A stretch of 64,000 bases of DNA from contig NZ_CP051180.1 in assembly GCF_012295575.1 (NCBI RefSeq), forward strand, positions 124,001 through 188,000. Reading direction: 5' to 3'. The translations under genes and the position numbers were made by a program. Positions within the stretch are counted from its first letter, which is position 1. Each line of letters begins with the position of its first letter. The DNA comes from Ferrimonas lipolytica. Lineage in GTDB: Bacteria > Pseudomonadota > Gammaproteobacteria > Enterobacterales > Shewanellaceae. The notes beneath the pieces are model-generated. The model was not told the DNA's origin. It saw only the letters and a program-made list of their open reading frames with translations, and did not search any database. Positions 1 through 9,122 of this stretch are shown piece by piece.

Positions 1-345
1 GAGCTAATCCTGATTGCTACCGGCTCTGAAGTCGAACTGGTTATGGCTGCTGCTGAAAAGCTAGAAGCTCAAGGCAAAGCGGTCCGCGTTGTATCTATGC
101 CTGCAACCGAAGTGTTTGATGCGCAAGACGCCGCTTACCGTGAGTCGGTACTGCCGTCAGATGTGACGTCCCGTGTAGCGGTAGAAGCACTGATTGCTGA
201 CTTCTGGTACAAGTATGTTGGTCTTGATGGCCGCGTTATCGGCATGACCACCTTCGGTGAGTCAGCCCCTGCCGGTGAGTTGTTCAAGCTGTTCGGCTTT
301 ACCGTTGATAACGTAGTAGAGACCGCACTAGAACTGGTTGACTAA
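1..345 (+). CDS. tkt: Transketolase, C-terminal fragment (5' end outside window)
   Basis: The reading frame is open from the first base and ends with TAA. The visible 114 residues match the C-terminal domain of transketolase: a LIATGSEV strand, then [15 protein letters not shown] and a [18 protein letters not shown] tail that closes the domain. The enzyme moves two-carbon units between sugar phosphates in the pentose phosphate pathway; the catalytic ThDP-binding domains lie upstream of the window. An ATG at base 43 is internal and not a start. An intrinsic terminator follows directly. Identification rests on recalled family motifs. Confidence 0.93.
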   Translation, partial: ELILIATGSEVELVMAAAEKLEAQGKAVRVVSMPATEVFDAQDAAYRESVLPSDVTSRVAVEALIADFWYKYVGLDGRVIGMTTFGESAPAGELFKLFGFTVDNVVETALELVD

Positions 346-363
346 GATAGTCCGGTTTTAGTA

Positions 364-399
364 AACGCCTTAAGCCTCTGGCTTAAGGCGTTTTTTTTT
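364..399 (+). terminator. Intrinsic terminator of tkt
   Basis: A perfect 13-bp stem (AACGCCTTAAGCC and its complement) with a 3-nt loop is followed by a run of T, 18 bases after the tkt stop. Confidence 0.92.
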
Positions 400-444
400 G
401 CATTAAATTTCAGAATGCACGGTATATTGGGAGGAGGTGTTACT

Positions 445-468
445 GATGTATGGTTGTGATTCTTGTTA
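445..468 (+). CDS. Possible 7-codon leader peptide overlapping the GGDEF gene start
   Basis: The only strong Shine-Dalgarno here (GGGAGGAGG, about 429-437) precedes an ATG at 445 that opens a 7-codon frame (MYGCDSC) ending in TAG at 466-468. That stop overlaps the TTG at 463, the first possible start of the downstream GGDEF gene, whose own SD is poor. The arrangement would allow translational coupling. It could equally mean the start of the GGDEF gene is misread or frameshifted. Confidence 0.3.
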
Positions 469-1692
469 GCTCTAGATCGTTTTTTGCTGCTGTTGCTTGG
501 GCTGTTAGCCTGTGCCGTTGTGGTGCCAATGTATGTGGCGCTACCTCCAGCCATGCTGGCTCTGTTACCGTGGCTACCGCTGGGAACCATGGCCGTTGCG
601 CTGTTGCTCAGCCAGATCTACCAGCAGGGGCGGATGGGCTTTGTTATCTTACTGTCACTGCTTAACTACGGTATTGCGATACAGCTACAGCAGCACTTGG
701 TAACCGAGCCACCAACGCAATCGCTCTATTGGCTGTGGGCCTTGAGTGCGCCGGTGTTGCTGCAATTAATTACCGCACTGGCGGTGCCTCTGGTTTTTCA
801 TCGTCGGGCCATTGGTCATTGGTTGCTGATTGTTATCGCCATGACTGTTGCATTGTGGTTATGGCATCAACCTGAGCAGCTCGGTGTTATTAACCCATGG
901 ATGCAGCATCGCAGCTTAGCGTTGGTTGATTGGTCGCCAGCGCCGCTGATTATCTTGGCCATCCAATTGATAATCGTGATGTTGAGTTGGGTGAATTATC
1001 TGCTTAATAAAAGTCATGATTTGATTGCCATTGTATTGGCGCAGGCGGTTCTGTTGCTGTCGACGGTGTGGATTGAACAGGCAGCGATTGTGGCGCTGTT
1101 AGCGACGACGCTCGCGGTCGCGCACTTTATTCTGGTGTTGGGGCTAGGGCACCAATTGGCGTTTATTGATGAGTTAACCAATATCCCCGGACGCCGCGCA
1201 TTGAACATGGCGTTAGCGCGATTGGGCAAGCGTTACACCATCGCTATGGTTGATATCGATCATTTTAAAAAATTTAATGATACCCATGGCCATGATGTCG
1301 GTGATGAAGTGCTGCAGATGGTGGCACAACAGATCAATAACGTCGGCGCCGGTGGGAAGGCTTATCGTTATGGTGGTGAAGAGTTCAGCGTGGTTTTTGC
1401 CGGCAAGGATCCTAAACAGTGCCAAGCCGCACTGGAGCAGATTCGCACCGATATTGCCGATTATCGGTTTGTTGTGCGCAGCGCTAAACAACGCCCAAAT
1501 GATGGTAAGCAGGGGAAAACACAACGGGGAGCCGGCGGCGGTAAAACGGTGCAGGTAACCATTAGTTTGGGCGTGGCCAATCGCACCGCTAAGCGCAATG
1601 ACAGCGACTCGGTGTTCAAAGCCGCTGACAATGCGTTATATCGTGCCAAAAAGGCAGGGCGCAACTGCCTGAAGTTGGCGAGTAGCAGTTAG
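463..1692 (+). CDS. Membrane-bound GGDEF-domain protein (putative diguanylate cyclase)
   Basis: The first ~230 residues are a series of hydrophobic segments, probably six or more membrane spans. A GGDEF domain follows, with the signature GGEEF at residues 304-308 and the upstream metal-binding DIDHFKKFND motif. It probably makes cyclic di-GMP from GTP at the inner membrane. No RxxD inhibitory site is visible five residues before GGEEF, so product inhibition of the usual kind is unlikely. A stop lies two codons before TTG 463, so the protein starts there or later (next ATG in frame at 526). The N-terminal sensor type is not recognised. Confidence 0.85.
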   Translation: MLALDRFLLLLLGLLACAVVVPMYVALPPAMLALLPWLPLGTMAVALLLSQIYQQGRMGFVILLSLLNYGIAIQLQQHLVTEPPTQSLYWLWALSAPVLLQLITALAVPLVFHRRAIGHWLLIVIAMTVALWLWHQPEQLGVINPWMQHRSLALVDWSPAPLIILAIQLIIVMLSWVNYLLNKSHDLIAIVLAQAVLLLSTVWIEQAAIVALLATTLAVAHFILVLGLGHQLAFIDELTNIPGRRALNMALARLGKRYTIAMVDIDHFKKFNDTHGHDVGDEVLQMVAQQINNVGAGGKAYRYGGEEFSVVFAGKDPKQCQAALEQIRTDIADYRFVVRSAKQRPNDGKQGKTQRGAGGGKTVQVTISLGVANRTAKRNDSDSVFKAADNALYRAKKAGRNCLKLASSS

Positions 1693-1698
1693 TATTGG

Positions 1699-2172
1699 CT
1701 AGTCACGTTGGCCGAGTTTGACCTTGCTCTCGTCAATAAACCACAGTGCTTCTTTGCGACGACGACCCAGAACTAACGCTTGCTCTGCAGCAAACAAAAA
1801 TGCCTTCCAGTTACGTTGCAGTGTGCCGTAGCGGGTTTCAATAATATGTTCGGCGTCGTAACAAACAAAGACCACAGTCTGCGGGTCCCAATTGAGGTGG
1901 CCAGCCAGTGTTTCAGGTAACGCTTGCTCTTCGCTATCAAACGCCCGTTCCCAGTTTTCGGTTTTTGGCCAGTGGCTGTTGTCGCTGAGCCAGTCACTGT
2001 CTTCTAATCGGTCGAGATCGATGGCTTCAGCACTAATATCACGTTGCCATACTTGATTAGCGAAGCTGCTGGTCATTGGTTTGATGGTAGCGAGATCCGC
2101 TTCGGTGATCCCCATATCTGCTCGTTTGTAGACCCAGTGCAGGGGGTAATCTTGCAATTCGATGTAGTTCAT
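1699..2172 (-). CDS. DUF2947 family protein
   Basis: A 157-residue soluble protein starting MNYIELQDYPLHWVYKR and rich in Trp and acidic residues, matching the DUF2947 family known from Vibrio and Shewanella. No signal peptide or membrane segment is seen and no catalytic motif is recognisable. It is convergent with the GGDEF gene and only 6 bases from it, with no clear terminator between. Function unknown. Confidence 0.7.
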   Translation of the reverse strand: MNYIELQDYPLHWVYKRADMGITEADLATIKPMTSSFANQVWQRDISAEAIDLDRLEDSDWLSDNSHWPKTENWERAFDSEEQALPETLAGHLNWDPQTVVFVCYDAEHIIETRYGTLQRNWKAFLFAAEQALVLGRRRKEALWFIDESKVKLGQRD

Positions 2173-2279
2173 CTGAAACGACTCTTAGAAGGTAAGGCGC
2201 TATTTTAACAGAATGAAAAGCGCTTCTCAGTGTTGAATAGTGCCAGTATGCTAGTTGCCGACTATCTAAAGGAGTGATT

Positions 2280-2711
2280 ATGGCAATCTGGAAGCGTGCA
2301 ATTGACCTATCCCAATGGAATGATACCAGTGCGAACTCGATGGTAAGCCATCTTGGTATGGAACTTATCAGCTATGATGATAACTCCATTACCATGAGCA
2401 TGCCGGTAGACAGTCGTACTCACCAGCCGATGGGACTCCTCCATGGTGGTGCCAGTGTCGCCTTAGCGGAAAGCGTTGGTTCTATTGCGGCGAACATGTG
2501 CGTTAGTAAAGATTACTACTGTGTTGGTTTAGACATTAATGCTAACCATATTCGTGCTACCCGCTCCGGTACTGTGTTTGCTACGGCAACACCAGCTCAT
2601 CTAGGGGCTACCACGCAGGTATGGCAGATAGAGATAACCGATGAACGACAACGGTTGGTATGTACCAGCCGATTAACCATGGCGGTGCTCCGCCACAAAG
2701 GAGATCAGTGA
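2280..2711 (+). CDS. Hotdog-fold acyl-CoA thioesterase (PaaI/YdiI type)
   Basis: A 143-residue single-domain hotdog protein. The segment HQPMGLLHGGASVALAESVGS carries the HGG turn and the Glu used as general base in the YdiI/MenI/EntH subfamily. Such enzymes hydrolyse acyl- or aroyl-CoA thioesters, DHNA-CoA in menaquinone synthesis being one known substrate. ATG 2280 is preferred over GTG 2274 because AAAGGAG lies at the right distance from it. The stop overlaps the next start, so the two genes are probably co-translated. The exact substrate cannot be assigned. Confidence 0.8.
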   Translation: MAIWKRAIDLSQWNDTSANSMVSHLGMELISYDDNSITMSMPVDSRTHQPMGLLHGGASVALAESVGSIAANMCVSKDYYCVGLDINANHIRATRSGTVFATATPAHLGATTQVWQIEITDERQRLVCTSRLTMAVLRHKGDQ

Positions 2712-2947
2712 AACTGACCTTTTCTCAGGGGGTGCTGATAGCAAACCCCAATGAGTTGATGGTGCGCCTCGAAGGGCCAGCACGCATCACCTTTCAAGCG
2801 GCAGCAGATAATATTCAGCTGGTTGGGATCGCCAATGTCATTACCGGTTTTGGTGGTGGGGTGAGCTGGTCGCTGCAGTTAGACGATGAGGGGCAATTGC
2901 AGCTGTTAGCGCAAGAGTTAGGGCTGGAGATTAAAGGCGCTCGCTGA
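2708..2947 (+). CDS. DUF3389 family small protein
   Basis: Starts at GTG 2708, overlapping the thioesterase stop (GTGA), with AAGGAG just upstream. The 79-residue product begins VKLTFSQGVLIANPNELMVR and contains a WSLQLDDE strand, as in DUF3389 proteins of Vibrio and Shewanella. No known activity. Coupling to the thioesterase suggests a shared process but does not show one. Confidence 0.65.
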   Translation: MKLTFSQGVLIANPNELMVRLEGPARITFQAAADNIQLVGIANVITGFGGGVSWSLQLDDEGQLQLLAQELGLEIKGAR

Positions 2948-2957
2948 TCAATATCAA

Positions 2958-2989
2958 CAAAAACGGCAACCATTGTGGCTGCCGTTTTT
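2958..2989. terminator. Bidirectional intrinsic terminator
   Basis: A hairpin with AAAACGGCA / TGCCGTTTT arms and A- and T-tracts on both sides, between convergent DUF3389 and corB genes. Confidence 0.85.
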
Positions 2990-3016
2990 CGTTACTCGAT
3001 TTAGATGAAATCGGTA

Positions 3017-4282
3017 TTAACTGTCTTTCTTCAATCGCACCATCTTGACCATATTTTCAGCAACTTCAACTACTTCAAGCTGATGCCCAGCCACCTCTAA
3101 GGTGGTACCTGGCGCTGGAATATCTTCCAACTGCTCTAAGATCAAACCGTTAAGCGTTTTTGGTCCGTCGGTTGGTAACTGCCACTCCGTCTCGCGGTTG
3201 AAGTCTCGCAAAGTAATAGAAGCATCAACCAGCAGGCTACCGCCATCTTCCTTAGTGATATCTTCACTTGGCGGCGTTTGTAAGCCGGTGGTGAAGTCAC
3301 CAACGATCTCTTCCAAAATATCTTCAAGGGTAACCAGACCTTGAATGTCGCCGTATTCATCGACTACCACGCCCATTCGCTCTTTCGCGCTTTGGAACTT
3401 TAGCAACTGTACGTTCAGCGGCGTGCCTTCAGGAATAAAGTACAGCTCCTCGACGGCACGGAGAAGGGTAGACTTATCCAGTTCGCCCTGTTCACGAGTG
3501 ATTAAGCGTAATACATCGGACAGGTGCATCATGCCAACCACGTCATCGATGTTATCGCGGTACAACAATACACGGCTATGCGGGCTGCGAGTCAGCTTGC
3601 GCATAATGGTTTTGTAGTCGCCATTAACGTCGATAGCGAATAGCTCCGCCCGAGGGATCATAATGTCCTCAACGGTGACCTTTTCCAGATCCAAAATGGA
3701 CACAAGCATCTCACGGTGACGCCGAGGGATCATCGCTCCAGCTTCGTGTACCACGCTGCGTAGCTCTTCCGCTGATAGACTGTCACCATCGCTATGTTGG
3801 GTTTTAACCCCAAACAGGCGCAAGATGGCGTTACTGAACATGTTCACTAACCACACGAATGGGTAGAACAGGGTCATCAGTGGCTTCAACACAATCGAGT
3901 TGGGGTAAGCCAACTTTTCAGGGTGTAGTGCAGCTAGGGTCTTCGGAGTCACCTCAGCGAAGATCAACACCGCCATGGTGAGTGCGCCCGTAGCAATAGC
4001 AATACCCCAATCACCATATAGGCGGGTACCAATAACGGTGGCGATGGCTGAGGCGAGAATATTGACGAGGTTATTGCCAATAAGGATGAGGCCAATTAGG
4101 CGGTCTGGTCGTTGTAGTAGTTGGTCCGCTCGCTTGGCGCCACGATGGCCATTTTGCGCTAAATGGCGCAAACGGTATCGGTTCAGCGACATCATCGCCG
4201 TTTCGGTACCGGAGAAAAACGCAGAAGTAATAATAAGTACGGTAAGGATCAGCAGCAAACTGCTGGTGGATATGTCGTCCAA
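3017..4282 (-). CDS. corB: CNNM/CorC-type membrane protein with CBS pair (CorB/YfjD)
   Basis: 421 residues: an N-terminal DUF21 transmembrane domain (about 1-190, with SAFFSGTETAMMSLNRYRLRH), a CBS pair (about 205-330, ending EYGDIQGLVTLEDILEEIVGDF) and a C-terminal transporter-associated CorC_HlyC domain. It aligns well by eye with E. coli YfjD, a relative of CorB proteins linked to magnesium/cobalt efflux. The start is TTG at 4282, because a stop codon directly precedes it in frame and the DUF21 helix begins at once. It lies upstream of nothing on its strand and downstream of ypjD, the usual pairing. Confidence 0.9.
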   Translation of the reverse strand: MDDISTSSLLLILTVLIITSAFFSGTETAMMSLNRYRLRHLAQNGHRGAKRADQLLQRPDRLIGLILIGNNLVNILASAIATVIGTRLYGDWGIAIATGALTMAVLIFAEVTPKTLAALHPEKLAYPNSIVLKPLMTLFYPFVWLVNMFSNAILRLFGVKTQHSDGDSLSAEELRSVVHEAGAMIPRRHREMLVSILDLEKVTVEDIMIPRAELFAIDVNGDYKTIMRKLTRSPHSRVLLYRDNIDDVVGMMHLSDVLRLITREQGELDKSTLLRAVEELYFIPEGTPLNVQLLKFQSAKERMGVVVDEYGDIQGLVTLEDILEEIVGDFTTGLQTPPSEDITKEDGGSLLVDASITLRDFNRETEWQLPTDGPKTLNGLILEQLEDIPAPGTTLEVAGHQLEVVEVAENMVKMVRLKKDS

Positions 4283-4365
4283 TTAAGGGCTCTCTTAACA
4301 CTGATAGAACGGTAATGAAACGGCCTATGGCCCCCGCTGTCAAGCAAAAGCAGGGGCTTTACGAC

Positions 4366-5154
4366 TTAAGTTAAGATCAACTCTTTGACGATGCGGCTGC
4401 CGAAATAGGCCAAAGTAAGCAAAGCTGCACCAGATAACGAGTAGGCGACAGCGGTGCGCACACGAACGCCGCGGGTATGATGCTGCAGCAACATACCCGC
4501 GTACATGGCCCAAGCGATCATCGAAATCGTTGCTTTGTGGCCTTGGCCATCACCGAGGAAGTTATCCAAGAAGATCCAACCGGTAAGAAGGCCTACGGTC
4601 AGCAACATGAAGCCAACCCAGATGAAGTGATACAGCTGCTTTTCGACTGTCAGCAGTGGCGGCATCGGGCTATTTAGCATCAGTTGGCGGTCTTTTAAAC
4701 GTTTGTTGATGCCATTGAGTTGCAGCGCATACAAGGCAGCAAGCATCAATGTGGCGTACGCCATCAGTGAGATAATCACATGGGACCATACCGCTGGTTT
4801 CGCCTCAAAGTTGGTTATGTGCTCAGGTGGTAACCACCACAACGCCACCACTGACAGAACCGCTAAGCAGTATACCGCTGGAGCCACCACAATCACCTTA
4901 ATGCGTGGTAGCACCGTGGTAATGGCAAGGGCGATTACCCAGACCATAAGCGATGAGGTATTAGTGAGGCTGAAGTTTTGCCCCTGTTGCAAAAAAATCG
5001 CATCAGCTAAGACGATGCCATGTAATGCAACCGCTACGGCACCAGCTATGGTCGCCTTGGTACGATCCGGTCCATCGGGATGGAGCATCCGGCTAGCTAA
5101 TAACGCAAACACAATGACGTATCCAAGGATCGCCGCAATGGATAAAAACTCCAT
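4366..5154 (-). CDS. ypjD: CcsA/cytochrome c assembly-type membrane protein YpjD
   Basis: A 262-residue protein made almost entirely of hydrophobic helices (about eight), with a cytochrome c assembly-protein pattern: conserved WSHVIISLMAYATL around residue 122 and W-rich helices near 190-215 (MIAWAMYAGMLLQHH). It is divergent from ffh, the arrangement seen in many gammaproteobacteria, and precedes corB. Family members handle haem in cytochrome c maturation, but the specific role of YpjD is not established. Start ATG with AAAGGGAAATC upstream. Confidence 0.85.
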   Translation of the reverse strand: MEFLSIAAILGYVIVFALLASRMLHPDGPDRTKATIAGAVAVALHGIVLADAIFLQQGQNFSLTNTSSLMVWVIALAITTVLPRIKVIVVAPAVYCLAVLSVVALWWLPPEHITNFEAKPAVWSHVIISLMAYATLMLAALYALQLNGINKRLKDRQLMLNSPMPPLLTVEKQLYHFIWVGFMLLTVGLLTGWIFLDNFLGDGQGHKATISMIAWAMYAGMLLQHHTRGVRVRTAVAYSLSGAALLTLAYFGSRIVKELILT

Positions 5155-5344
5155 GATTTCCCTTTATTGAACAATGGCACGCGGTTGCTTGAGCCCGAGC
5201 GCAAGACATCTATACAGCAAGCATAACATGCTCGTTTGTTCTCGGGCAGCGACGGACGACGTTCCGGTGTGATCCAAGTCGGATTGTGACCGCCTCGATC
5301 TGCCCCTTCAACATCACCAGAATGAGAAAACGACCACTGCTTAA

Positions 5345-5373
5345 TTGGTTTACCGACTGCGCCCCGCTATAAT
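5345..5373 (+). promoter_or_regulatory. Sigma-70 promoter of ffh
   Basis: TTGGTT (5345-5350), a 17-nt spacer and a consensus TATAAT (5368-5373), 38 bases before the ffh start. Confidence 0.75.
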
Positions 5374-5410
5374 GACCCACTATTTCGAATTTAAGTGGTA
5401 AAGCTAGGCG

Positions 5411-6778
5411 ATGTTTAACAACCTATCCGAGCGTTTAAACCAGACGCTAAAGAACATCAGCGGTCGCGGTCGTTTGACCGAAGACAATATTAAGGAAACC
5501 CTGCGCGAAGTGCGCATGGCGCTGTTGGAAGCGGATGTCGCCTTACCAGTAGTACGTGAGTTCATTAAGAACGTACGCGAACGTGCTGTTGGCGCTGAAG
5601 TGAACAAGAGCCTGTCCCCTGGTCAAGTGTTCATCAAGATCGTTCAATCTGAACTTGAAGCGGCCATGGGCGAAGCCAACGAAGCGTTGGATCTGTCCTG
5701 TCAGCCTCCAGCGGTGGTTATGATGGCTGGCTTGCAAGGTGCCGGTAAAACCACATCGGTAGCTAAACTTGCTAAACATTTAAAAGAAAAACACAAAAAG
5801 AAAGTAATGGTGGTCTCTGCTGACGTATATCGTCCCGCAGCCATTAAGCAGTTGGAAACCTTGGCCAATGAAGTAGGCGTTGAGTTCCACCCTTCCGATA
5901 TTTCGCAAAAACCAATCGCGATTGCCAATGGCGCCATTGCGGCGGCCAAGAAGCAATTCTTTGATGTCGTTATTGTCGATACCGCTGGTCGTCTCCACGT
6001 TGATGGCGAAATGATGGATGAGATCATCGACCTACATGGTGCCATCAACCCTGTTGAAACCCTGTTTACGGTTGACTCCATGACCGGTCAGGATGCGGCC
6101 AATACGGCCAAGGCGTTTAACGATGCCTTGCCATTAACCGGCGTTATCCTGACCAAAGTCGACGGTGATGCTCGAGGTGGTGCTGCATTATCTATCCGCC
6201 ATATTACCGGCAAGCCTATTAAGTTCTTAGGTGTCGGTGAGAAGACCGACGCATTGGAACCGTTTCACCCGGATCGTATCGCCTCGCGTATCTTAGGCAT
6301 GGGGGATGTGCTTTCTCTGATTGAGGAAGTAGAAGCCAAGGTTGATAAAGACCAAGCGCAGAAGCTGGCTAAGAAGATCCAAAAAGGTCAAGGCTTTGAC
6401 TTAACCGATTTCCGTGATCAGCTGCAACAGATGAAAAACATGGGCGGCATGATGGGCATGCTGGAGAAGATGCCTGGCATGGGTAACTTGCCACCGGAAG
6501 CACTGGCACAGGTGCAGGGTGATAAGATGACCAAGCAGATGGAAGCGATCATTAACTCGATGACCCCCAAAGAGCGTGCTCGCCCTGAGTTGATTAAAGG
6601 CAGCCGTAAGAAACGTATCGCTGCTGGTTCTGGCACCACCATCCAAGAGGTGAACAAATTGCTGAAGCAATTCACCCAGATGCAGAAGATGATGAAGAAG
6701 ATGAAAGGCGGCGGATTGAAGAAAATGATGCGCGGCATGGGTGGAATGATGCCCCCAGGCATGAAGATGCCTCGATAA
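5411..6778 (+). CDS. ffh: Signal recognition particle protein Ffh
   Basis: 455 residues, normal for the family. An N-terminal helical bundle is followed by the SRP GTPase G domain with P-loop GLQGAGKTT (near residue 107), DTAGR and TKVDGDARGG motifs. A Met-rich M domain occupies about 330-455 and ends GGLKKMMRGMGGMMPPGM. With 4.5S RNA, Ffh binds signal sequences of nascent membrane proteins and delivers ribosomes to FtsY. It is transcribed from its own promoter, divergent from ypjD and upstream of the rpsP operon. Confidence 0.98.
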   Translation: MFNNLSERLNQTLKNISGRGRLTEDNIKETLREVRMALLEADVALPVVREFIKNVRERAVGAEVNKSLSPGQVFIKIVQSELEAAMGEANEALDLSCQPPAVVMMAGLQGAGKTTSVAKLAKHLKEKHKKKVMVVSADVYRPAAIKQLETLANEVGVEFHPSDISQKPIAIANGAIAAAKKQFFDVVIVDTAGRLHVDGEMMDEIIDLHGAINPVETLFTVDSMTGQDAANTAKAFNDALPLTGVILTKVDGDARGGAALSIRHITGKPIKFLGVGEKTDALEPFHPDRIASRILGMGDVLSLIEEVEAKVDKDQAQKLAKKIQKGQGFDLTDFRDQLQQMKNMGGMMGMLEKMPGMGNLPPEALAQVQGDKMTKQMEAIINSMTPKERARPELIKGSRKKRIAAGSGTTIQEVNKLLKQFTQMQKMMKKMKGGGLKKMMRGMGGMMPPGMKMPR

Positions 6779-6846
6779 AAACTTCCTCTGGCTCAAGCTG
6801 TTGGCAAAGAAGCATCAGTTTAATGGCCATTAAATCGCCCGTGACC

Positions 6847-6874
6847 TTGCATTGAGCCTAAGTTCAGGTAAAAT
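6847..6874 (+). promoter_or_regulatory. Promoter of the rpsP-rimM-trmD-rplS operon
   Basis: TTGCAT (6847-6852), 16-nt spacer, TAAAAT (6869-6874), followed by a GC-rich discriminator as is common for ribosomal operons. Confidence 0.6.
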
Positions 6875-6890
6875 CGGCGGGCTTTCTACC

Positions 6891-6916
6891 TTGGGGCCAT
6901 TATGGCCCCAATTTTT
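6891..6916 (+). terminator. Terminator-like hairpin in the rpsP leader (possible attenuator)
   Basis: TTGGGGCCA pairs perfectly with TGGCCCCAA across a 3-nt loop and is followed by five T. It sits between the predicted promoter and the rpsP start, so it may either terminate ffh read-through or attenuate the operon. Confidence 0.55.
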
Positions 6917-6942
6917 ATTCACCATTAGAGGATGTACACCGT

Positions 6943-7194
6943 ATGGTAACCATTCGTTTGGCTCGTGGCGGCGCTAAAAAGCGTCCATTCTACTCTGTTG
7001 TAGTAGCGGACTCTCGTAACGCTCGTGACGGCCGTTTCATTGAAAAAGTGGGTTTCTTTAACCCTGTAGCTCAAGGTCAATCTGAGAAGCTACGTCTGGA
7101 CCTAGACCGTGTTGAGCACTGGATTGGTTTAGGCGCGTCAGTATCTGACCGTGTTGCTACCCTGATCAAAGACGCGCGTAAAGCGGCTGCTTAA
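6943..7194 (+). CDS. rpsP: 30S ribosomal protein S16
   Basis: 83 residues, the usual length, starting [20 protein letters not shown], the S16 signature. It binds 16S rRNA early in 30S assembly. First gene of the classic rpsP-rimM-trmD-rplS operon; SD AGAGGA ahead of the ATG. Confidence 0.98.
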   Translation: MVTIRLARGGAKKRPFYSVVVADSRNARDGRFIEKVGFFNPVAQGQSEKLRLDLDRVEHWIGLGASVSDRVATLIKDARKAAA

Positions 7195-7215
7195 TCAGGT
7201 TTGGTAGGGCAACTT

Positions 7216-7746
7216 ATGACCAACAATCAGGAAATGATCGTAGTCGGCAAGCTTGGCTCCGCCTACGGGATCCGCGGTTGGGTTAAGGTAACCGCCTTTA
7301 CCAACGAGCAAGAAGGTATTTTTGCTTACTCTCCTTGGACGTTAAATGTTCAAGGCGCGGTGCGTGAGATTAAGGTGCTGGAATGGCGCCGACACGGCAG
7401 TGGTGTGGTATGTCGTTTAGATGGGGTCGATGACCGCAACGAAGCAGAACGCCTAACCAATGCAGAGATCTCCATTGCGGCTGATCAGTTACAAGACCTG
7501 CCAGAAGACGAGTTCTACTGGCGCGATTTAGTTGGCTGTGAAGTAGTGAACACCAAAGGTTACAACATGGGCGAAGTATCTGGCTTGCTAGAGACTGGTT
7601 CTAATGATGTGCTGGAAGTAAAAGCTAAGAGTAACGATGCCTTTGGCAAGCGTGAACGTTTAATTCCGTTTGTCACTGGTCAATTCGTCCTTGAGGTCGA
7701 TTTGGCTGGAAAACAAATTAAAGTCGATTGGGACCCAAGTTTCTAA
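7216..7746 (+). CDS. rimM: Ribosome maturation factor RimM
   Basis: About 176 residues with the N-terminal RimM beta-barrel motif [17 protein letters not shown] and a C-terminal PRC-type barrel ([13 protein letters not shown], then DVLEV and LIPFV). RimM assists maturation of the 30S head around S19. ATG 7216 is chosen over TTG 7201 because GGG lies at SD distance; ATG 7234 is also possible. Second gene of the operon. Confidence 0.95.
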   Translation: MTNNQEMIVVGKLGSAYGIRGWVKVTAFTNEQEGIFAYSPWTLNVQGAVREIKVLEWRRHGSGVVCRLDGVDDRNEAERLTNAEISIAADQLQDLPEDEFYWRDLVGCEVVNTKGYNMGEVSGLLETGSNDVLEVKAKSNDAFGKRERLIPFVTGQFVLEVDLAGKQIKVDWDPSF

Positions 7747-7759
7747 TTAGGAGCTTTTT

Positions 7760-8500
7760 ATGTGGTTAGGGGTTGTAACCCTTTTTCCCGAAATGTTTCG
7801 TGCTATCACGGACTTTGGGGTAACCGGTCGAGCCGTAAAAAACGGCATACTTTCGGTGCAAACGTGGAATCCTCGTGATTTCACCCATGATAAACACAGT
7901 ACTGTGGACGATCGCCCTTATGGCGGCGGCCCAGGCATGTTGATGATGGTGCAGCCATTGCGTGATGCTATCCACGCCGCCAAAACGGCTGGTGGGGAAG
8001 GCACTAAGGTGATCTACTTATCTCCGCAGGGGCGTCGAATGACGCAACAAGGGGTAGAAGAGTTGGCCACTAATGAGCGCATGGTGTTGGTGTGTGGTCG
8101 GTACGAAGGTGTCGATGAACGCATTATCCAAGCTGAAGTGGATGAGGAGTGGTCCATTGGTGACTACGTCTTAAGTGGCGGTGAACTGCCGGCGATGAAC
8201 CTAATTGATGCGGTGTCCCGTTTGGTACCCGGTGTATTAGGTAAAGCGGCCTCGGCAGAGCAAGATTCGTTTTCGGACGGCTTGCTAGACTGTCCCCACT
8301 ATACCCGACCAGAAATTCTGGAAGGGCAGCAGGTACCGCCTGTATTGCTAAGCGGCAATCATGAATTAGTTCGGAAGTGGCGACTCAAGCAGTCCTTAGG
8401 ACGCACTTGGGAGCGACGACCAGAACTCTTGAATAACCTAGCTCTGACTGACGAGCAAGCTAAATTGCTTGCCGAGTTTGTAACCGAGAAAAACGGTTAA
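7760..8500 (+). CDS. trmD: tRNA (guanine-N1-)-methyltransferase TrmD
   Basis: 246 residues, typical length. It starts [13 protein letters not shown] and holds the trefoil-knot SAM site ([39 protein letters not shown]) and the C-terminal DNA/RNA-binding helix. It methylates G37 of tRNAs with G36, preventing +1 frameshifting. SD TAGGAG. Third gene of the operon. Confidence 0.98.
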   Translation: MWLGVVTLFPEMFRAITDFGVTGRAVKNGILSVQTWNPRDFTHDKHSTVDDRPYGGGPGMLMMVQPLRDAIHAAKTAGGEGTKVIYLSPQGRRMTQQGVEELATNERMVLVCGRYEGVDERIIQAEVDEEWSIGDYVLSGGELPAMNLIDAVSRLVPGVLGKAASAEQDSFSDGLLDCPHYTRPEILEGQQVPPVLLSGNHELVRKWRLKQSLGRTWERRPELLNNLALTDEQAKLLAEFVTEKNG

Positions 8501-8537
8501 ACGTTAGAGTTTTCAGTATATCTAGGATGAGAATATT

Positions 8538-8885
8538 ATGAGCAATATCATCAAGCAGATTGAACAAGAGCAGATGAAGAGCGACGTACCAGCCTTTGGC
8601 CCTGGTGATACCGTTGTTGTTCAAGTACGAGTAACTGAAGGCGAGAAGACTCGTCTGCAGGCATTCGAAGGCGTAGTTATCGCTAAGCGTAACCGCGGTC
8701 TGCACTCTGCGTTCACTGTTCGCAAAATTTCCAATGGTGAAGGTGTAGAGCGTGCGTTCCAGACTCACTCTCCACTGGTAGAAAGCATCGCTGTTAAACG
8801 TCGCGGTCGCGTACGTCGTGCGAAACTGTACTACTTGCGTGAGCGCAGTGGTAAGTCTGCACGTATCCGTGAGCGTCTGGGCTAG
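8538..8885 (+). CDS. rplS: 50S ribosomal protein L19
   Basis: 115 residues starting [14 protein letters not shown], with [13 protein letters not shown] and a basic C-terminal [15 protein letters not shown], all typical of L19 at the 30S-50S interface. Last gene of the operon, followed by a strong terminator. Confidence 0.98.
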   Translation: MSNIIKQIEQEQMKSDVPAFGPGDTVVVQVRVTEGEKTRLQAFEGVVIAKRNRGLHSAFTVRKISNGEGVERAFQTHSPLVESIAVKRRGRVRRAKLYYLRERSGKSARIRERLG

Positions 8886-8930
8886 GATCGCTAAGCCGTT
8901 ACGGCTATGTGATTTGACGTTTCAGTCTTA

Positions 8931-8962
8931 AACAGGTCCGCCATTTGGCGGGCCTGTTTTTG
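8931..8962 (+). terminator. Terminator of the rpsP operon
   Basis: AACAGG-CCGCC / GGCGG-CCTGTT stem with one mismatch and a following T run. Confidence 0.88.
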
Positions 8963-9122
8963 TTTGTGGTTAATAAAAGGTCGCCTAATCTAGCTAAATT
9001 GCTTATTTCGCTGATTTAACGGTGAAACTGTACTCAACTGCCTGTTTACATAAGTTGACTGACTTGGCACTCTGGAAGGTAGACCGTGATAGTACGGCGT
9101 GACCTTAGATCTCGAGGCAGTT

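Noticed and set aside
9020..9060. TyrR-box-like GTTTACA upstream of aroF
   Set aside because: Only one half of TGTAAA-N6-TTTACA is recognisable, so the site is not supported.
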